Origin: an uncultured Slackia sp.
GTDB taxonomy: Bacteria > Actinomycetota > Coriobacteriia > Coriobacteriales > Eggerthellaceae
DNA length: 24,323 nucleotides
Direction: 5' to 3'
Assembly: GCA_900555495.1 (NCBI GenBank)
Contig: USLD01000005.1
Coordinates: 1-24,323 of the forward strand
Below, in pieces: positions 1 to 7,240 of the stretch. A program made the translations under genes and the position numbers. How positions within the stretch are numbered: the stretch's first letter is position 1; each line of letters starts with the position of its first letter. Under the pieces are notes generated by a model. That model saw only the letters and a program-made list of their open reading frames with translations. It ran no database searches and was not told where the DNA came from.

Positions 1-215
1 ACCGGGCGGACGCATTCGCTCAGGAACTCATCCACCTGCTCCGGGCAGCGGCCAATGTAGTGCTTCGGCTCCAGATGGGCGGTAAGCTCTTCTCTGGTCA
101 TACCGAACAGCGGATCTGCCGCAATGAGATCGATGAGGTTGTTGGGCTGCCCAAGATCCTTCACCTGTCGGCCCGCCTCCAGAGAGTGGATCCGGATGCG
201 CTCATGGAGCTCCTG
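1..215 (-). CDS. purB: Adenylosuccinate lyase, C-terminal fragment (both ends cut)
   Basis: Read on the minus strand, 215 down to 1 is one open frame with no stop. It begins QELHERIRIHSLEAGRQVK and continues through NLIDLIAADPLFG, MTREEL, YIGRCPEQVDEFL and SECVRPV. This is the typical C-terminal end of adenylosuccinate lyase (about 475 residues), the purine enzyme that cleaves adenylosuccinate and SAICAR with release of fumarate. The fragment is cut by the window edge at its 3' end. At its 5' end the frame turns into prs sequence on the opposite strand: the codon before Q should be R in this family, and it is not. Head-on fusion with a beheaded prs indicates a chimeric join, so this piece may not come from the same locus or even the same organism. 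The family call is from memory of the motif. Confidence 0.82.
201..215. other. Junction between purB (minus) and prs (plus)
   Basis: The 15 bases CTCATGGAGCTCCTG read as LMELL of Prs on the plus strand and as QELHE of PurB on the minus strand. To the left only PurB makes sense; to the right only Prs does. Such a shared word is what a short-read assembler can use to join unrelated contigs, and it is also what a microhomology-mediated inversion would leave. Confidence 0.75.
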
Positions 216-944
216 ATCATGATCGATGCCGCCAAGCGCGCATCCGCCCGTACCATTTCCGCCGTCATCACGCACTTCGGCTATGCCCGCCAGGACCGCA
301 AGGCCGCTCCGCGCGAGCCGATCACGGCCAAGTTGGTCGCAGACCTGCTTGAGACCGCCGGCGTGAACAACGTGATCACGATCGACCTTCACCAGGACGC
401 CATCCAGGGCTTCTTCGATCGTCCCGTGAACCACATGACCGCCATGCCGATCTTCGTCGATTACTTCAAGAAAAAGGGCTTCGACCCCGAGAAACTGTGT
501 GTCGTTTCTCCCGACGTGGGTCGCGCCAAGGCCGCGAAGAAGTTCCAGACCATGCTTGGCAGCGACATCGCGATCATGCATAAAGACCGTCCGCGTCACA
601 ACCAGGCCGAAATCACCGCGCTGATCGGCGATGTCACCGACAAGATCTGCATCCTCAACGACGATATGATCGATACCGCAGGCTCTCTGGTGGCCGCCGC
701 CGAAACCTTGAAGGCCAAGGGTGCCGCCCAGGTGTTCGCTTGCGCCACGCACGGCATCTTCAGCGGCCCGGCTTACGAGCGCATCGCGAACTCCTGCATC
801 GAAGAGGTCGTGGTGACCAACGTCATCCCTGTGCCGCTTGACCGTCAGACCGGCAAGATCAAGGTGCTCTCCGTTGCCCCGCTGTTCGCCAAGACGATTC
901 GCAACGTCTACGAGAACGGCTCTGTTGCTTCTTTGTTCGAGTAG
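201..944 (+). CDS. prs: Ribose-phosphate pyrophosphokinase, 5'-truncated
   Basis: Prs makes PRPP from ribose 5-phosphate and ATP for purine, pyrimidine, NAD, His and Trp synthesis in the cytoplasm. From codon 201 the match is clear: LMELLIMIDAAKRASA, FGYARQDRK, IDLHQDAIQGFFD, SPDVGRAKAAKKF and the PRPP-binding loop DDMIDTAGS at 660-686 (usually ending in T). About 247 residues remain of the usual ~315, so roughly 75 N-terminal residues are missing. The open frame reaches back to an ATG at 60, but residues encoded by 60-200 do not resemble Prs and are antisense to the purB fragment, so that start is an artefact. The natural gene would begin before position 201 with an MKLFSG-like N-terminus. 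As it stands the product would probably be inactive. Confidence 0.9.
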   Translation, partial: LMELLIMIDAAKRASARTISAVITHFGYARQDRKAAPREPITAKLVADLLETAGVNNVITIDLHQDAIQGFFDRPVNHMTAMPIFVDYFKKKGFDPEKLCVVSPDVGRAKAAKKFQTMLGSDIAIMHKDRPRHNQAEITALIGDVTDKICILNDDMIDTAGSLVAAAETLKAKGAAQVFACATHGIFSGPAYERIANSCIEEVVVTNVIPVPLDRQTGKIKVLSVAPLFAKTIRNVYENGSVASLFE

Positions 945-1036
945 GGGCGTTTGGCCGTTGGGGCGTTTCCGCCGATGTCGTGCTGACTTGCATGGCGTTG
1001 CTGGGAAAGTCAGGCGGTTATCGATATGCATTTTGC

Positions 1037-1068
1037 AAGGCCTGCTGCATGTGTGCGGCGGGCCTTTT
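1037..1068 (+). terminator. Probable intrinsic terminator after prs
   Basis: AAGGCCTGC at 1037-1045 pairs with GCGGGCCTT at 1058-1066 (9 bp including one G-T pair) around a 12-base loop, followed by TT and then GC. It lies about 90 bases after the prs stop and before the hydrolase gene. The U-tract is short. I see no gene in the rest of the 945-1290 gap. Confidence 0.6.
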
Positions 1069-1290
1069 GCGTCCTGCTTGGAAAAATGAATGCGTCGATG
1101 CTGTTTTGCTCGGTGCGGGTCTCCTCGTTGCGTCCCGGCATGCGGCATGCGACGACCGCCGTTGCGCATGACAACTCGTCACCAAGACGCCGTTGCGGCG
1201 TGCGTCGGGCTTTTCGTGTGAGAAAGTGTCTCTCATGCAGAAGACGCCGCCTGTGCGTTTTCGTCTCGATGAAAAAAGGGAGGGCGTCCG

Positions 1291-2451
1291 GTGCGCACGA
1301 TTATGGACTATCTGGCCGAGGAATTCGCCACATTCGACGAAGTGCCTTTTTGCGCCGTGGACGCGCTCGTTCTTTCCGAATTCTGCATGGTGCGTATGGA
1401 GCGCGTGTTGCCGCCGATGCGCGAAGAGAAGGCTATCGGTGGACGCGCGACGGCGCGTTTGAAGGCGCTTTTTTCCGGCAAACGCGGCGTGCATTTCAAA
1501 GATGCGCTGATGGCCGAGCATTTCGACGGCATGTTCACGGGCCTTATTCCCGACAAGGTCAGGGCGTTGATGTTCGCCTTGGCGGCAAGTCCGCGTTTTC
1601 GTGATGTCGAGATGAGCGAATGCGCGAGCGTGTTCGACGAAGGGGCGCGTACGCAGTTCGCAGCGTTGTCGTTTTCGTACAAGAACGAGTTTGCGTTCGT
1701 CAGTTTTCGCGGAACGGACTGCTCGTTTACAGGATGGCGCGAAGATTTCGACATGGCGTATATGAACCGCGTTCCTGCGCAGGAAAGCGCCGTTCGCTAT
1801 CTCGACGCGGTGGCGTCCCGTTTGCCGAAGACGCTTTACGTGGGAGGGCATTCCAAAGGCGGCAACCTTGCCATGTATGCCGCTGCAAAATGCGCTTCGA
1901 AGGTGAGAAGCCGCATCGATCGGGTGTTTTCCTTCGACGCGCCGGGTTTTCGCCGCGATGCGCTTTCGGAAGGCGAGTGGCGTTCGCTTACCTCGTCGGT
2001 CGAGCGCTATGTGCCGCGCGAATCGCTTATCGGCATGCTGATGGAGCATCCCGTGCCTTGCGCTGTCGTTCAGTCGAATTTGGCAGGTGCCTGGCAGCAC
2101 GATCCGTTCTCGTGGGGCGTGGACGGCTTCGATTTCGCGCGATGCAGCGGGCTGTCGTCGTCGGCGCAGTTCACGCATGATGTGGTGAACAGATGGCTGG
2201 CGCGCTACGACGAAAAGCAGGCGCGCGCCATCGTCGATGCGCTGTTCGAGGCCATGAAGGCGAGTGGCGCTCAGGATTTCTCGGATATGTTGAAGTTCGG
2301 TCCGCAGACGTTGGGCATGTTGCGCGATGCGGCGAAAAACACCGACGAAGAAACGCGCTCCATCCTGATGTCCGCTCTTGGTGACTTGGCCGAAGTGGCT
2401 GCTCGTCGCGCTTGGTATGGCCAGGAGAAAACAGAGGCGCGTCGAAAGTAG
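1291..2451 (+). CDS. Mbeg1-like (DUF2974) alpha/beta-hydrolase
   Basis: A 386-residue protein with the layout of the DUF2974/Mbeg1-like lipase family. The N-terminus MRTIMDYL..FDEVPFCAVDALVLSEF is typical. Next come a conserved FVSFRGTD..GWREDFDMAY block (about 136-157), the nucleophile elbow GGHSKGGNLA (about 185-194, Ser188), FSFDAPGF (213-220, candidate acid Asp216) and QHDPFSW (269-275, candidate catalytic His270). No signal peptide or membrane segment is visible, so it is probably cytosolic. The natural substrate is unknown; the family is predicted to hydrolyse lipids or esters. The start is GTG at 1291, with an AGGG-type ribosome site about 8 bases upstream; an in-frame ATG at 1303 is less likely because it drops the conserved first residues. 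It lies alone between prs and pth, with long gaps on both sides. Confidence 0.82.
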   Translation: MRTIMDYLAEEFATFDEVPFCAVDALVLSEFCMVRMERVLPPMREEKAIGGRATARLKALFSGKRGVHFKDALMAEHFDGMFTGLIPDKVRALMFALAASPRFRDVEMSECASVFDEGARTQFAALSFSYKNEFAFVSFRGTDCSFTGWREDFDMAYMNRVPAQESAVRYLDAVASRLPKTLYVGGHSKGGNLAMYAAAKCASKVRSRIDRVFSFDAPGFRRDALSEGEWRSLTSSVERYVPRESLIGMLMEHPVPCAVVQSNLAGAWQHDPFSWGVDGFDFARCSGLSSSAQFTHDVVNRWLARYDEKQARAIVDALFEAMKASGAQDFSDMLKFGPQTLGMLRDAAKNTDEETRSILMSALGDLAEVAARRAWYGQEKTEARRK

Positions 2452-2753
2452 GGGTGTTCTTAAGGCGAGAGCGTGCCGAAAACGGAAAGTCGTTGAAGGC
2501 CAAATGAACGTGCCGCGCTTTGCTGTCGGCCTGCGATCGGCGGGGCGGCAGGGCTTCTTTGCACGTCGTTGCGTCTTTTATGCTTTTCCGGGGCATGGCG
2601 TTTAATGCATGGCACAATTCCGTATAGAAAACGAAGGGTTGCGGCTTGGGTTTTTATCCTCGGGCGGCAATCGACAATGCCGTCTGTTCGATCGCCGGGG
2701 TCCGAGCGATCCTGCTGCGATGCGGCACGGCGAAAACAAGAAGGAGAACATGC
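2452..2753. other. Non-coding gap of about 300 bases before pth
   Basis: No convincing gene, RNA or strong terminator is visible. A short frame from the ATG at 2503 (33 codons) has no ribosome site and no recognisable motif. The AT-richer stretch around 2600-2630 is the likeliest place for a pth promoter (a TATAGA hexamer is present), but I cannot pair it with a good -35 box. Confidence 0.35.
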
Positions 2754-3311
2754 ATGCGCCTGATCGTGGGCCTGGGCAATCCGGGCGACGAATATGCTCA
2801 TACGCGCCACAACGCAGGGTTCGATGCCATCGACGAGTTGGCGGGCGAGCTGCGTGCCACGTATTGGAAGACCGAATGCGGTGCGCTGACTGCTAAGGTG
2901 AAATATCGCGGAGAAGAGCTGGTTTTAGCCAAACCGCAAAGTTATATGAACGTGTCGGGCGGTCCGGTGAAGCAGCTGTGTGCGACTTACAAGGTGGTTC
3001 CCGCTGATCTTATCGTGGTCCATGACGAGCTGGATATCGACCCTGGCACCGTGCGCGTCAAGTTCGGCGGCGGCTTGGCGGGGCATAACGGCTTGAAGTC
3101 GATTGCCGACAATCTGCAGACGAAAGATTGGACGCGCGTGAGGGCCGGTATCGGGCGTCCGCCGGGACGTATGCCCGTGGCCGATTGGGTGTTGAGCTTG
3201 CCGAAAAAAGAGGCGCGCGACGATTTCGACCAGGCTGTGCATCGTGCTGCCGAGGCCGTGCTGTTTCTTCTGGACAACGGCCTGGAAAAAACGCAGCAGA
3301 AGTTTAACTGA
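2754..3311 (+). CDS. pth: Peptidyl-tRNA hydrolase
   Basis: A 185-residue bacterial Pth, the usual size. It frees tRNA from peptidyl-tRNAs dropped by the ribosome. All signature parts are visible: the N-terminal MRLIVGLGNPGDEY with Asn9, catalytic His19 in TRHNAGF, KPQSYMNVSG with Asn66, HDELDIDPG with Asp91, and GGGLAGHNGLKSI with Asn112. The start is ATG 2754, preceded by AAGGAG at 2741-2746 with a 7-base spacer. The frame is open upstream to 2646, but that part has no family similarity. Proximity of prs and pth is common in Actinobacteria. A perfect palindromic terminator follows about 80 bases downstream, so pth ends its unit. Confidence 0.95.
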   Translation: MRLIVGLGNPGDEYAHTRHNAGFDAIDELAGELRATYWKTECGALTAKVKYRGEELVLAKPQSYMNVSGGPVKQLCATYKVVPADLIVVHDELDIDPGTVRVKFGGGLAGHNGLKSIADNLQTKDWTRVRAGIGRPPGRMPVADWVLSLPKKEARDDFDQAVHRAAEAVLFLLDNGLEKTQQKFN

Positions 3312-3390
3312 TCGAAGAGACTTTGCGCGTGCCGCCTGTTTTGCGGGGTTTTGCGTGGGCTTTATGATGAAATGCTTCGTTTCAAATGGG

Positions 3391-3417
3391 AAAAGGACGG
3401 CTTCAAGCCGTCCTTTT
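3391..3417. terminator. Bidirectional intrinsic terminator
   Basis: A perfect inverted repeat: AAAAGGACGGCTT at 3391-3403 and AAGCCGTCCTTTT at 3405-3417, separated by one base (a realistic hairpin has an 11-bp stem and 5-base loop). It has an A-tract before and a T-tract after, so it can end transcription in both directions. It sits between convergent pth (plus) and the flavin reductase (minus). Confidence 0.88.
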
Positions 3418-3497
3418 CCTTGGAGGGGGGTGGTCGTCATGCGGCGACGCCGGCCGTTCCCTGGCTTGTTGCACCGAGGGAAAACTACGGTAAGGAT

Positions 3498-3540
3498 TCG
3501 GGGCGCGCAAGCAAAGAGGGGAGGGGTTTGCGCGCCCCGA
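3498..3540. terminator. GC-rich 13-bp hairpin at the 3' end of the flavin reductase gene
   Basis: TCGGGGCGCGCAA at 3498-3510 and TTGCGCGCCCCGA at 3528-3540 form a perfect 13-bp stem with a 17-base loop, starting 14 bases after the minus-strand stop codon. There is no clear U-tract in the minus direction, so it may protect the mRNA 3' end or act together with the terminator at 3391-3417. Confidence 0.55.
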
Positions 3541-3553
3541 CGCGATGGTGCGT

Positions 3554-5515
3554 TTAGATGCCCGCTTTTGCCAAGGCGTCTTTCGTGGCGTCGATGATGG
3601 CGCGGCTCGACATGGTGCAGCCCGTGACGGCGTCGACATCGGGGGAGTTCGCTTCGACAATCGCGCCAGGAATGGTTTCGATTGCGGGCGTACCGATGCC
3701 AGCGGTTTCATGATGCTCGACAACCTCGACGGCGGTGATGGTGGATCCGTCCAGAGTAACCTTGACGATTGCCTGTCCGCCCATGCCCGAATCGGACGAT
3801 CCGACGTACTGGTTCGCTTCGGTTTCGATGCTTGCAGGGTCGGTTTCCACGGTGCTGCTGCCGCTGCCGACCGTGTATTCGATTTCAGATTCGACGCCGA
3901 CAGGCAGAGGAGGCAGCGGATCTTTCTGAGCAGCTGCGTTTCGACCTGCCAAGCGGCCGAAGATCAGGCATTCTGCCATGTTGCCGCCGCCGTTGTACTG
4001 ATACGGCGTGATGCCGCCGAACTCGCCCGCGCTGTAAAGATGCGGGATGGGCTCGCCGTCGATGCCGACGACTTCGGCGTTGCCGTTGCGGCGTGCGCCG
4101 CCCTGCGTGTTGAGGATCGCCTGCTTGAGCTCGATCGCGTAGTAGGGGCCGGTCTCGGAGAAGGGGCGCATGGATTCGGGAGAGCGCCTGAAGTCGGGAT
4201 CGAAGCCGTCTTTTGCAGAGCGGTTGAAACCGTTGATGGTGGACTGCAGCGCGCCTGCGGGAATCTCAAGCGCCGTTTCCAGCTCTGCAATGGTGTTTGC
4301 GGTTACGAGGGTCTCGTCGTAGCCAGCAAGGCCGTTCATCTGCTCGATAAGCTTGTTGTGCTCGCTATCCCATACCCACCAGGTGGTGTGCGGGCGCTTG
4401 ACCATGACCCAATCGCCGTTGAAGGGCATGTGTCCATGGCGGGCGACGGCGTCTTCGGTCAGATAGCGCTGGCCATCGTCGCCGACGACTATCTGAGCGC
4501 CCTGGACGAGATAGGGGTTGTTCATAACGCTTCGCAGGGAGTGCTCGGTATCCTTGATAGGGAAGGATGCGCCACCGAAATGGAAGCAGTTGCCTTCGTA
4601 GGCCTCCATGTGCCAGAAGTCAGCGCCCACTTCCGAAGCAAGCTTGATGCCGTCGCCTGTGTTGAACAGCGATCCGCTGACGGCGAACTTGGACAGGCCC
4701 AGATAGCCTTCGACCATTGTCTTGTTGTTCTCGAATCCGCCGCAGGTCATGATGACACCGTTCAGGGCGCGTACGTTGACGGGCTCGCCGTCTTTTTCGA
4801 TGGTCGCGCCGATGACCGCCTTGCTTACGGGGTCCTGGAACAGATGGGTGGCGGGGGCGTTGCACCAGACGTCGATCTTGTCGCTCATGCTGTCGATCTT
4901 CTTGCGATAGGTCTTCCACAGATGCGAGAAGCCTTGCTCTTCGCGATTGACGCTGATCAGATCAAGTGCTTCTCCGCCTTCGATTTCTGGATATTCAGGC
5001 AGGAAGTGAGCAATCAACGGCTGCAGGCTGCAGTCTTCTTTCCAATGCATGAAGTTCTCTTCGGGCACATCGAAGTCGTCAATCAGCATCTGCTTGGTTT
5101 CGGTGAGGCCTTGGCAGTAGGTTTCCAGCACGTCTTCGGGCAAGTCGTGTCCTGCCGCGAGGCCGGCGTAGTACTTCTTCATGGCTTCTTTGTCTTCGGA
5201 ATAGACGACGAGCTGTCCGCAATAGCGGGTGTTGCCGCCTTCGTGTCCAAGCGGGGCTTTGTCGACGAGCAGGACGCGGGCACCTTCTTCTGCCGCATAG
5301 CGCGCTGCGACAGCACCGGCGCCGCCGAAGCCGATTACGAGGACATCGTATTCGCCGTTCCACTCAATCGTGTCGGCGTAGGTCATGCCTTCGCTTGCGC
5401 CGCTGCCTTGCCCCGGTTTCTTGGGCGCGCACCCTGCAAGGGCGCCTGCTCCGGCCATCGCCGCCAAGCCGACGACCGACCCCTTGAGGAAGTTCCTGCG
5501 CGAATATTCTCCCAT
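3554..5515 (-). CDS. Tat-exported FAD-dependent reductase with C-terminal FMN-binding domain
   Basis: A 653-residue fumarate-reductase-type flavoprotein. It has a Tat signal (SRRNFLKG, residues 5-12, then a hydrophobic stretch ending LAGC, Cys29, which could also be a lipidation site). The FAD domain starts EYDVLVIGFGGAGAVAA (dinucleotide fold, about 56-71). Near its end comes LYSAGEFGG..YNGGGNMAECLIFGRLAGRNA, typical of this superfamily. Residues ~547-653 are an FMN_bind domain with the attachment motif TGCTMSS (Thr634, normally SGAT). The protein should act outside the membrane, taking electrons through FMN and FAD to reduce an organic acceptor. Such enzymes in Eggerthellaceae reduce varied substrates (fumarate, urocanate, cinnamates, drugs); the substrate cannot be read here. 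The start is ATG 5515 with AGGAGG about 6 bases upstream; the longer frame to 5677 adds a nonsense N-terminus. It is divergent from the LuxR gene. Confidence 0.88.
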   Translation of the reverse strand: MGEYSRRNFLKGSVVGLAAMAGAGALAGCAPKKPGQGSGASEGMTYADTIEWNGEYDVLVIGFGGAGAVAARYAAEEGARVLLVDKAPLGHEGGNTRYCGQLVVYSEDKEAMKKYYAGLAAGHDLPEDVLETYCQGLTETKQMLIDDFDVPEENFMHWKEDCSLQPLIAHFLPEYPEIEGGEALDLISVNREEQGFSHLWKTYRKKIDSMSDKIDVWCNAPATHLFQDPVSKAVIGATIEKDGEPVNVRALNGVIMTCGGFENNKTMVEGYLGLSKFAVSGSLFNTGDGIKLASEVGADFWHMEAYEGNCFHFGGASFPIKDTEHSLRSVMNNPYLVQGAQIVVGDDGQRYLTEDAVARHGHMPFNGDWVMVKRPHTTWWVWDSEHNKLIEQMNGLAGYDETLVTANTIAELETALEIPAGALQSTINGFNRSAKDGFDPDFRRSPESMRPFSETGPYYAIELKQAILNTQGGARRNGNAEVVGIDGEPIPHLYSAGEFGGITPYQYNGGGNMAECLIFGRLAGRNAAAQKDPLPPLPVGVESEIEYTVGSGSSTVETDPASIETEANQYVGSSDSGMGGQAIVKVTLDGSTITAVEVVEHHETAGIGTPAIETIPGAIVEANSPDVDAVTGCTMSSRAIIDATKDALAKAGI

Positions 5516-5615
5516 TGTTCCCTCCTGAATTGTGGTTTCAACGATGAGCCCCCTCGTGAACTTCCGCAGGCGATACTGGCGTTGCTGCGGTTGTCGAAGG
5601 CTGCGCGATGCTGCT

Positions 5616-5654
5616 ATCATAGCGACGAAAAATCGGGTTAAGCAGCGATAACCC
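5616..5654 (-). promoter_or_regulatory. Putative promoter and operator dyad of the flavin reductase gene
   Basis: On the minus strand TATGAT (5621-5616) is a plausible -10 box, about 95 bases ahead of the start codon's ribosome site. Where a -35 box should be lies a dyad: GGGTTA (5635-5640), 8 bases, TAACCC (5649-5654). A dyad overlapping -35 is a usual place for an activator such as a LuxR-family protein. Promoter boxes are judged by eye. Confidence 0.45.
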
Positions 5655-5683
5655 TTGCGGTTTGCGGTGTGCTTCATTACGAC
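5655..5683 (+). promoter_or_regulatory. Putative promoter of the LuxR-type regulator gene
   Basis: TTGCGG at 5655-5660, a 17-base spacer and TACGAC at 5678-5683 resemble a sigma-70 promoter. It sits exactly between the dyad ending at 5654 and the dyad starting at 5683, which would fit autoregulation. Confidence 0.35.
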
Positions 5684-5715
5684 AGAGGGGGTTATTTTTT
5701 CGATAACCCCCTCTG
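5683..5715. promoter_or_regulatory. 13-bp inverted repeat, operator or leader hairpin
   Basis: CAGAGGGGGTTAT (5683-5695) and ATAACCCCCTCTG (5703-5715) are perfect inverted repeats with a 7-base, T-rich spacer. The inner GGGTTA/TAACCC arms match those of the dyad at 5635-5654. In RNA it would form a stable hairpin in the LuxR leader; as DNA it is a likely binding site. Confidence 0.6.
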
Positions 5716-5773
5716 CGCACGGAGGGGTTGTTTGGAAGAAATGCCTGATGATCGTTACTGTCAGGAGGGGAAT

Positions 5774-7240
5774 GTGGGAAAGCAGGGGAATGCGGCGCGG
5801 TTCTTACGTTTGATTGACGAAAGGATGTGCGAAGCTTCGAAAAACGGCCTTTTGCTTGGCATGGCGTGCAATTTCGCTTTCGTCGTCCAGGCGTTTTTCG
5901 CGCCTGCGATGACGCACGTTACTCCGTTCTCGCTCTCTTTTACCGACATGTCGTATCTTTCCGGGGCGTTTTTCGCTGCGATTCTTCTGGCACGTGCGCG
6001 CAAAAAAACCGCGCTACCTTCCGCATCGGCGCTTTGGGGCATTTCCTTTGCCGTCGCCTTGCTTTTCGCCGTGTATGGGGTTTTGGTTCCCGACGTCTCC
6101 GGTATCGCTTCCATGGATGCTGGAATCACCGCTTTGTTTTTGTTCGGCGGGCTTTTGTTTGGCGCATACCTTGCCTATGTGATTCCGCTATGGCTGCGTG
6201 TTTGCACCGCATTCGACCCTGAGGAAGTTGTCTGGACCATTCTGCTTGCTGGCTCGGTAGGGGCGGTTTTAGTGTGGTTTCTTGCCGACATGGGGTCGGT
6301 GCGTTTGACGGTGGCATCCATCGTGATGCTGTTGCTTGGAACGTATATGCTGGCTAGAACCTTGAGGGCGCAAAGCGATGGCGACGAATTGTTTCGTTCG
6401 AGCCGCAGCATGCGACGCGATGAGGCGCCGAGGCGTTTATTTGCGGCATGCTTTCTTGTGGCATTTGCCTTCGTTTCGGCCATCTCATTTGCCGAAGGTA
6501 ACGGTGCCTCGGCGTTGTATAGGACAGGCACGTTTTTCGCGCCGGTGCTTTTGGCCTGCGTCTGCCTGCTCGTCTTGAAAGGCTTTACGGTATCGTCTCT
6601 TTTGAACGTCGCGGTGCCCATCATGACCGCCGTCGTCATGACCGCTTCGTTTTTCGGCATAGAGCCCGTGCTTTCGTTCGATCTGGCTGTGGCGGGAGTG
6701 TTTCTTTTTCTGGTCTACGCTGTCGTTGCCATTCTGTTCGCAACATACGGAGACGAATCAGCCGCGTATCGGTCGTTTCTCGCACTCGCTTTCTCGTTTG
6801 CCGGAGGCTGCGTTTTAGGGCGGATCGGATCCGCCCTCGCTGTTGTGAAGGCGCCGTTTTCCTCGGATGTCGTCGTGCTCGTGTCGATACTTGCCGTTGT
6901 GGTTGCTCTTGTGTTATGCGTAGGAATGGGAGCTTTGGTTAACAGGGGCGGTTGCAAGGACGGGATGGACGCAAGCCTGGGTCCTTCATCGATGCTTGTC
7001 CTCGAGAGGCGAATCGACCGTGCAGTTGAAAAGGGCAATCTCGGTCGAAGGGAAAAGGAGGTTCTCTTCTTGCTGCTTGAGGGAAAGACGGCGGGTGAGA
7101 TTGCGAAAGCCATGGTGGTGGCTCCTGGTACCGCGAAATCGCATGTGTATCACGTTTACAAAAAACTAGGCGTTCACAGCAGGGCCGAGCTGTTCGAAAT
7201 GTTCGGCATAGAAGAGGAAAGGAATAACCCAGAGTCTTAG
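5774..7240 (+). CDS. Membrane-bound LuxR-type transcriptional regulator
   Basis: About 488 residues. The first ~400 are a chain of hydrophobic segments (roughly ten to twelve, for example GMACNFAFVVQAFF, LSGAFFAAILLA, GISFAVALLFAVYGVLV). The C-terminus (about 422-478) is a LuxR helix-turn-helix: RREKEVLFLLLEGKTAGEIA, then APGTAKSHVYHVYKKLGVHSR. Membrane-embedded LuxR proteins of this build are typical of Eggerthellaceae and often sit next to a reductase they may control. The membrane part may sense the substrate or the redox state, but nothing shows which. I prefer GTG 5774, which has AGGAGGGG just upstream (5763-5770); ATG 5741 has only a weak, badly spaced site, and 5669 would place the 5683-5715 inverted repeat inside the gene. 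Divergent from the flavin reductase, which is its likeliest target. Confidence 0.85.
   Translation: MGKQGNAARFLRLIDERMCEASKNGLLLGMACNFAFVVQAFFAPAMTHVTPFSLSFTDMSYLSGAFFAAILLARARKKTALPSASALWGISFAVALLFAVYGVLVPDVSGIASMDAGITALFLFGGLLFGAYLAYVIPLWLRVCTAFDPEEVVWTILLAGSVGAVLVWFLADMGSVRLTVASIVMLLLGTYMLARTLRAQSDGDELFRSSRSMRRDEAPRRLFAACFLVAFAFVSAISFAEGNGASALYRTGTFFAPVLLACVCLLVLKGFTVSSLLNVAVPIMTAVVMTASFFGIEPVLSFDLAVAGVFLFLVYAVVAILFATYGDESAAYRSFLALAFSFAGGCVLGRIGSALAVVKAPFSSDVVVLVSILAVVVALVLCVGMGALVNRGGCKDGMDASLGPSSMLVLERRIDRAVEKGNLGRREKEVLFLLLEGKTAGEIAKAMVVAPGTAKSHVYHVYKKLGVHSRAELFEMFGIEEERNNPES

Noticed and set aside
60..200. N-terminal extension of prs from the ATG at 60
   Set aside because: These residues do not resemble Prs and are the antisense of a good PurB C-terminus, so the frame is open by chance.
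1187..1201. ACGCCG-TTG-CGGCGT hairpin upstream of the hydrolase
   Set aside because: Only 6 bp, a three-base loop and no T-run; such hairpins are frequent in GC-rich sequence.
1018..2178. 386-codon minus-strand frame
   Set aside because: Antisense to the Mbeg1-like hydrolase and to the terminator after prs; no family features.
2503..2604. 33-codon frame between the hydrolase and pth
   Set aside because: No ribosome site and no motif; likely chance in GC-rich DNA.
3545..5641. 698-codon plus-strand frame
   Set aside because: Antisense shadow of the flavin reductase gene, whose Tat, FAD and FMN motifs are unmistakable.
5683..5715. Transcription terminator for the LuxR leader
   Set aside because: The T-run is in the loop, not after the stem, so it does not fit an intrinsic terminator; operator or leader hairpin is preferred.
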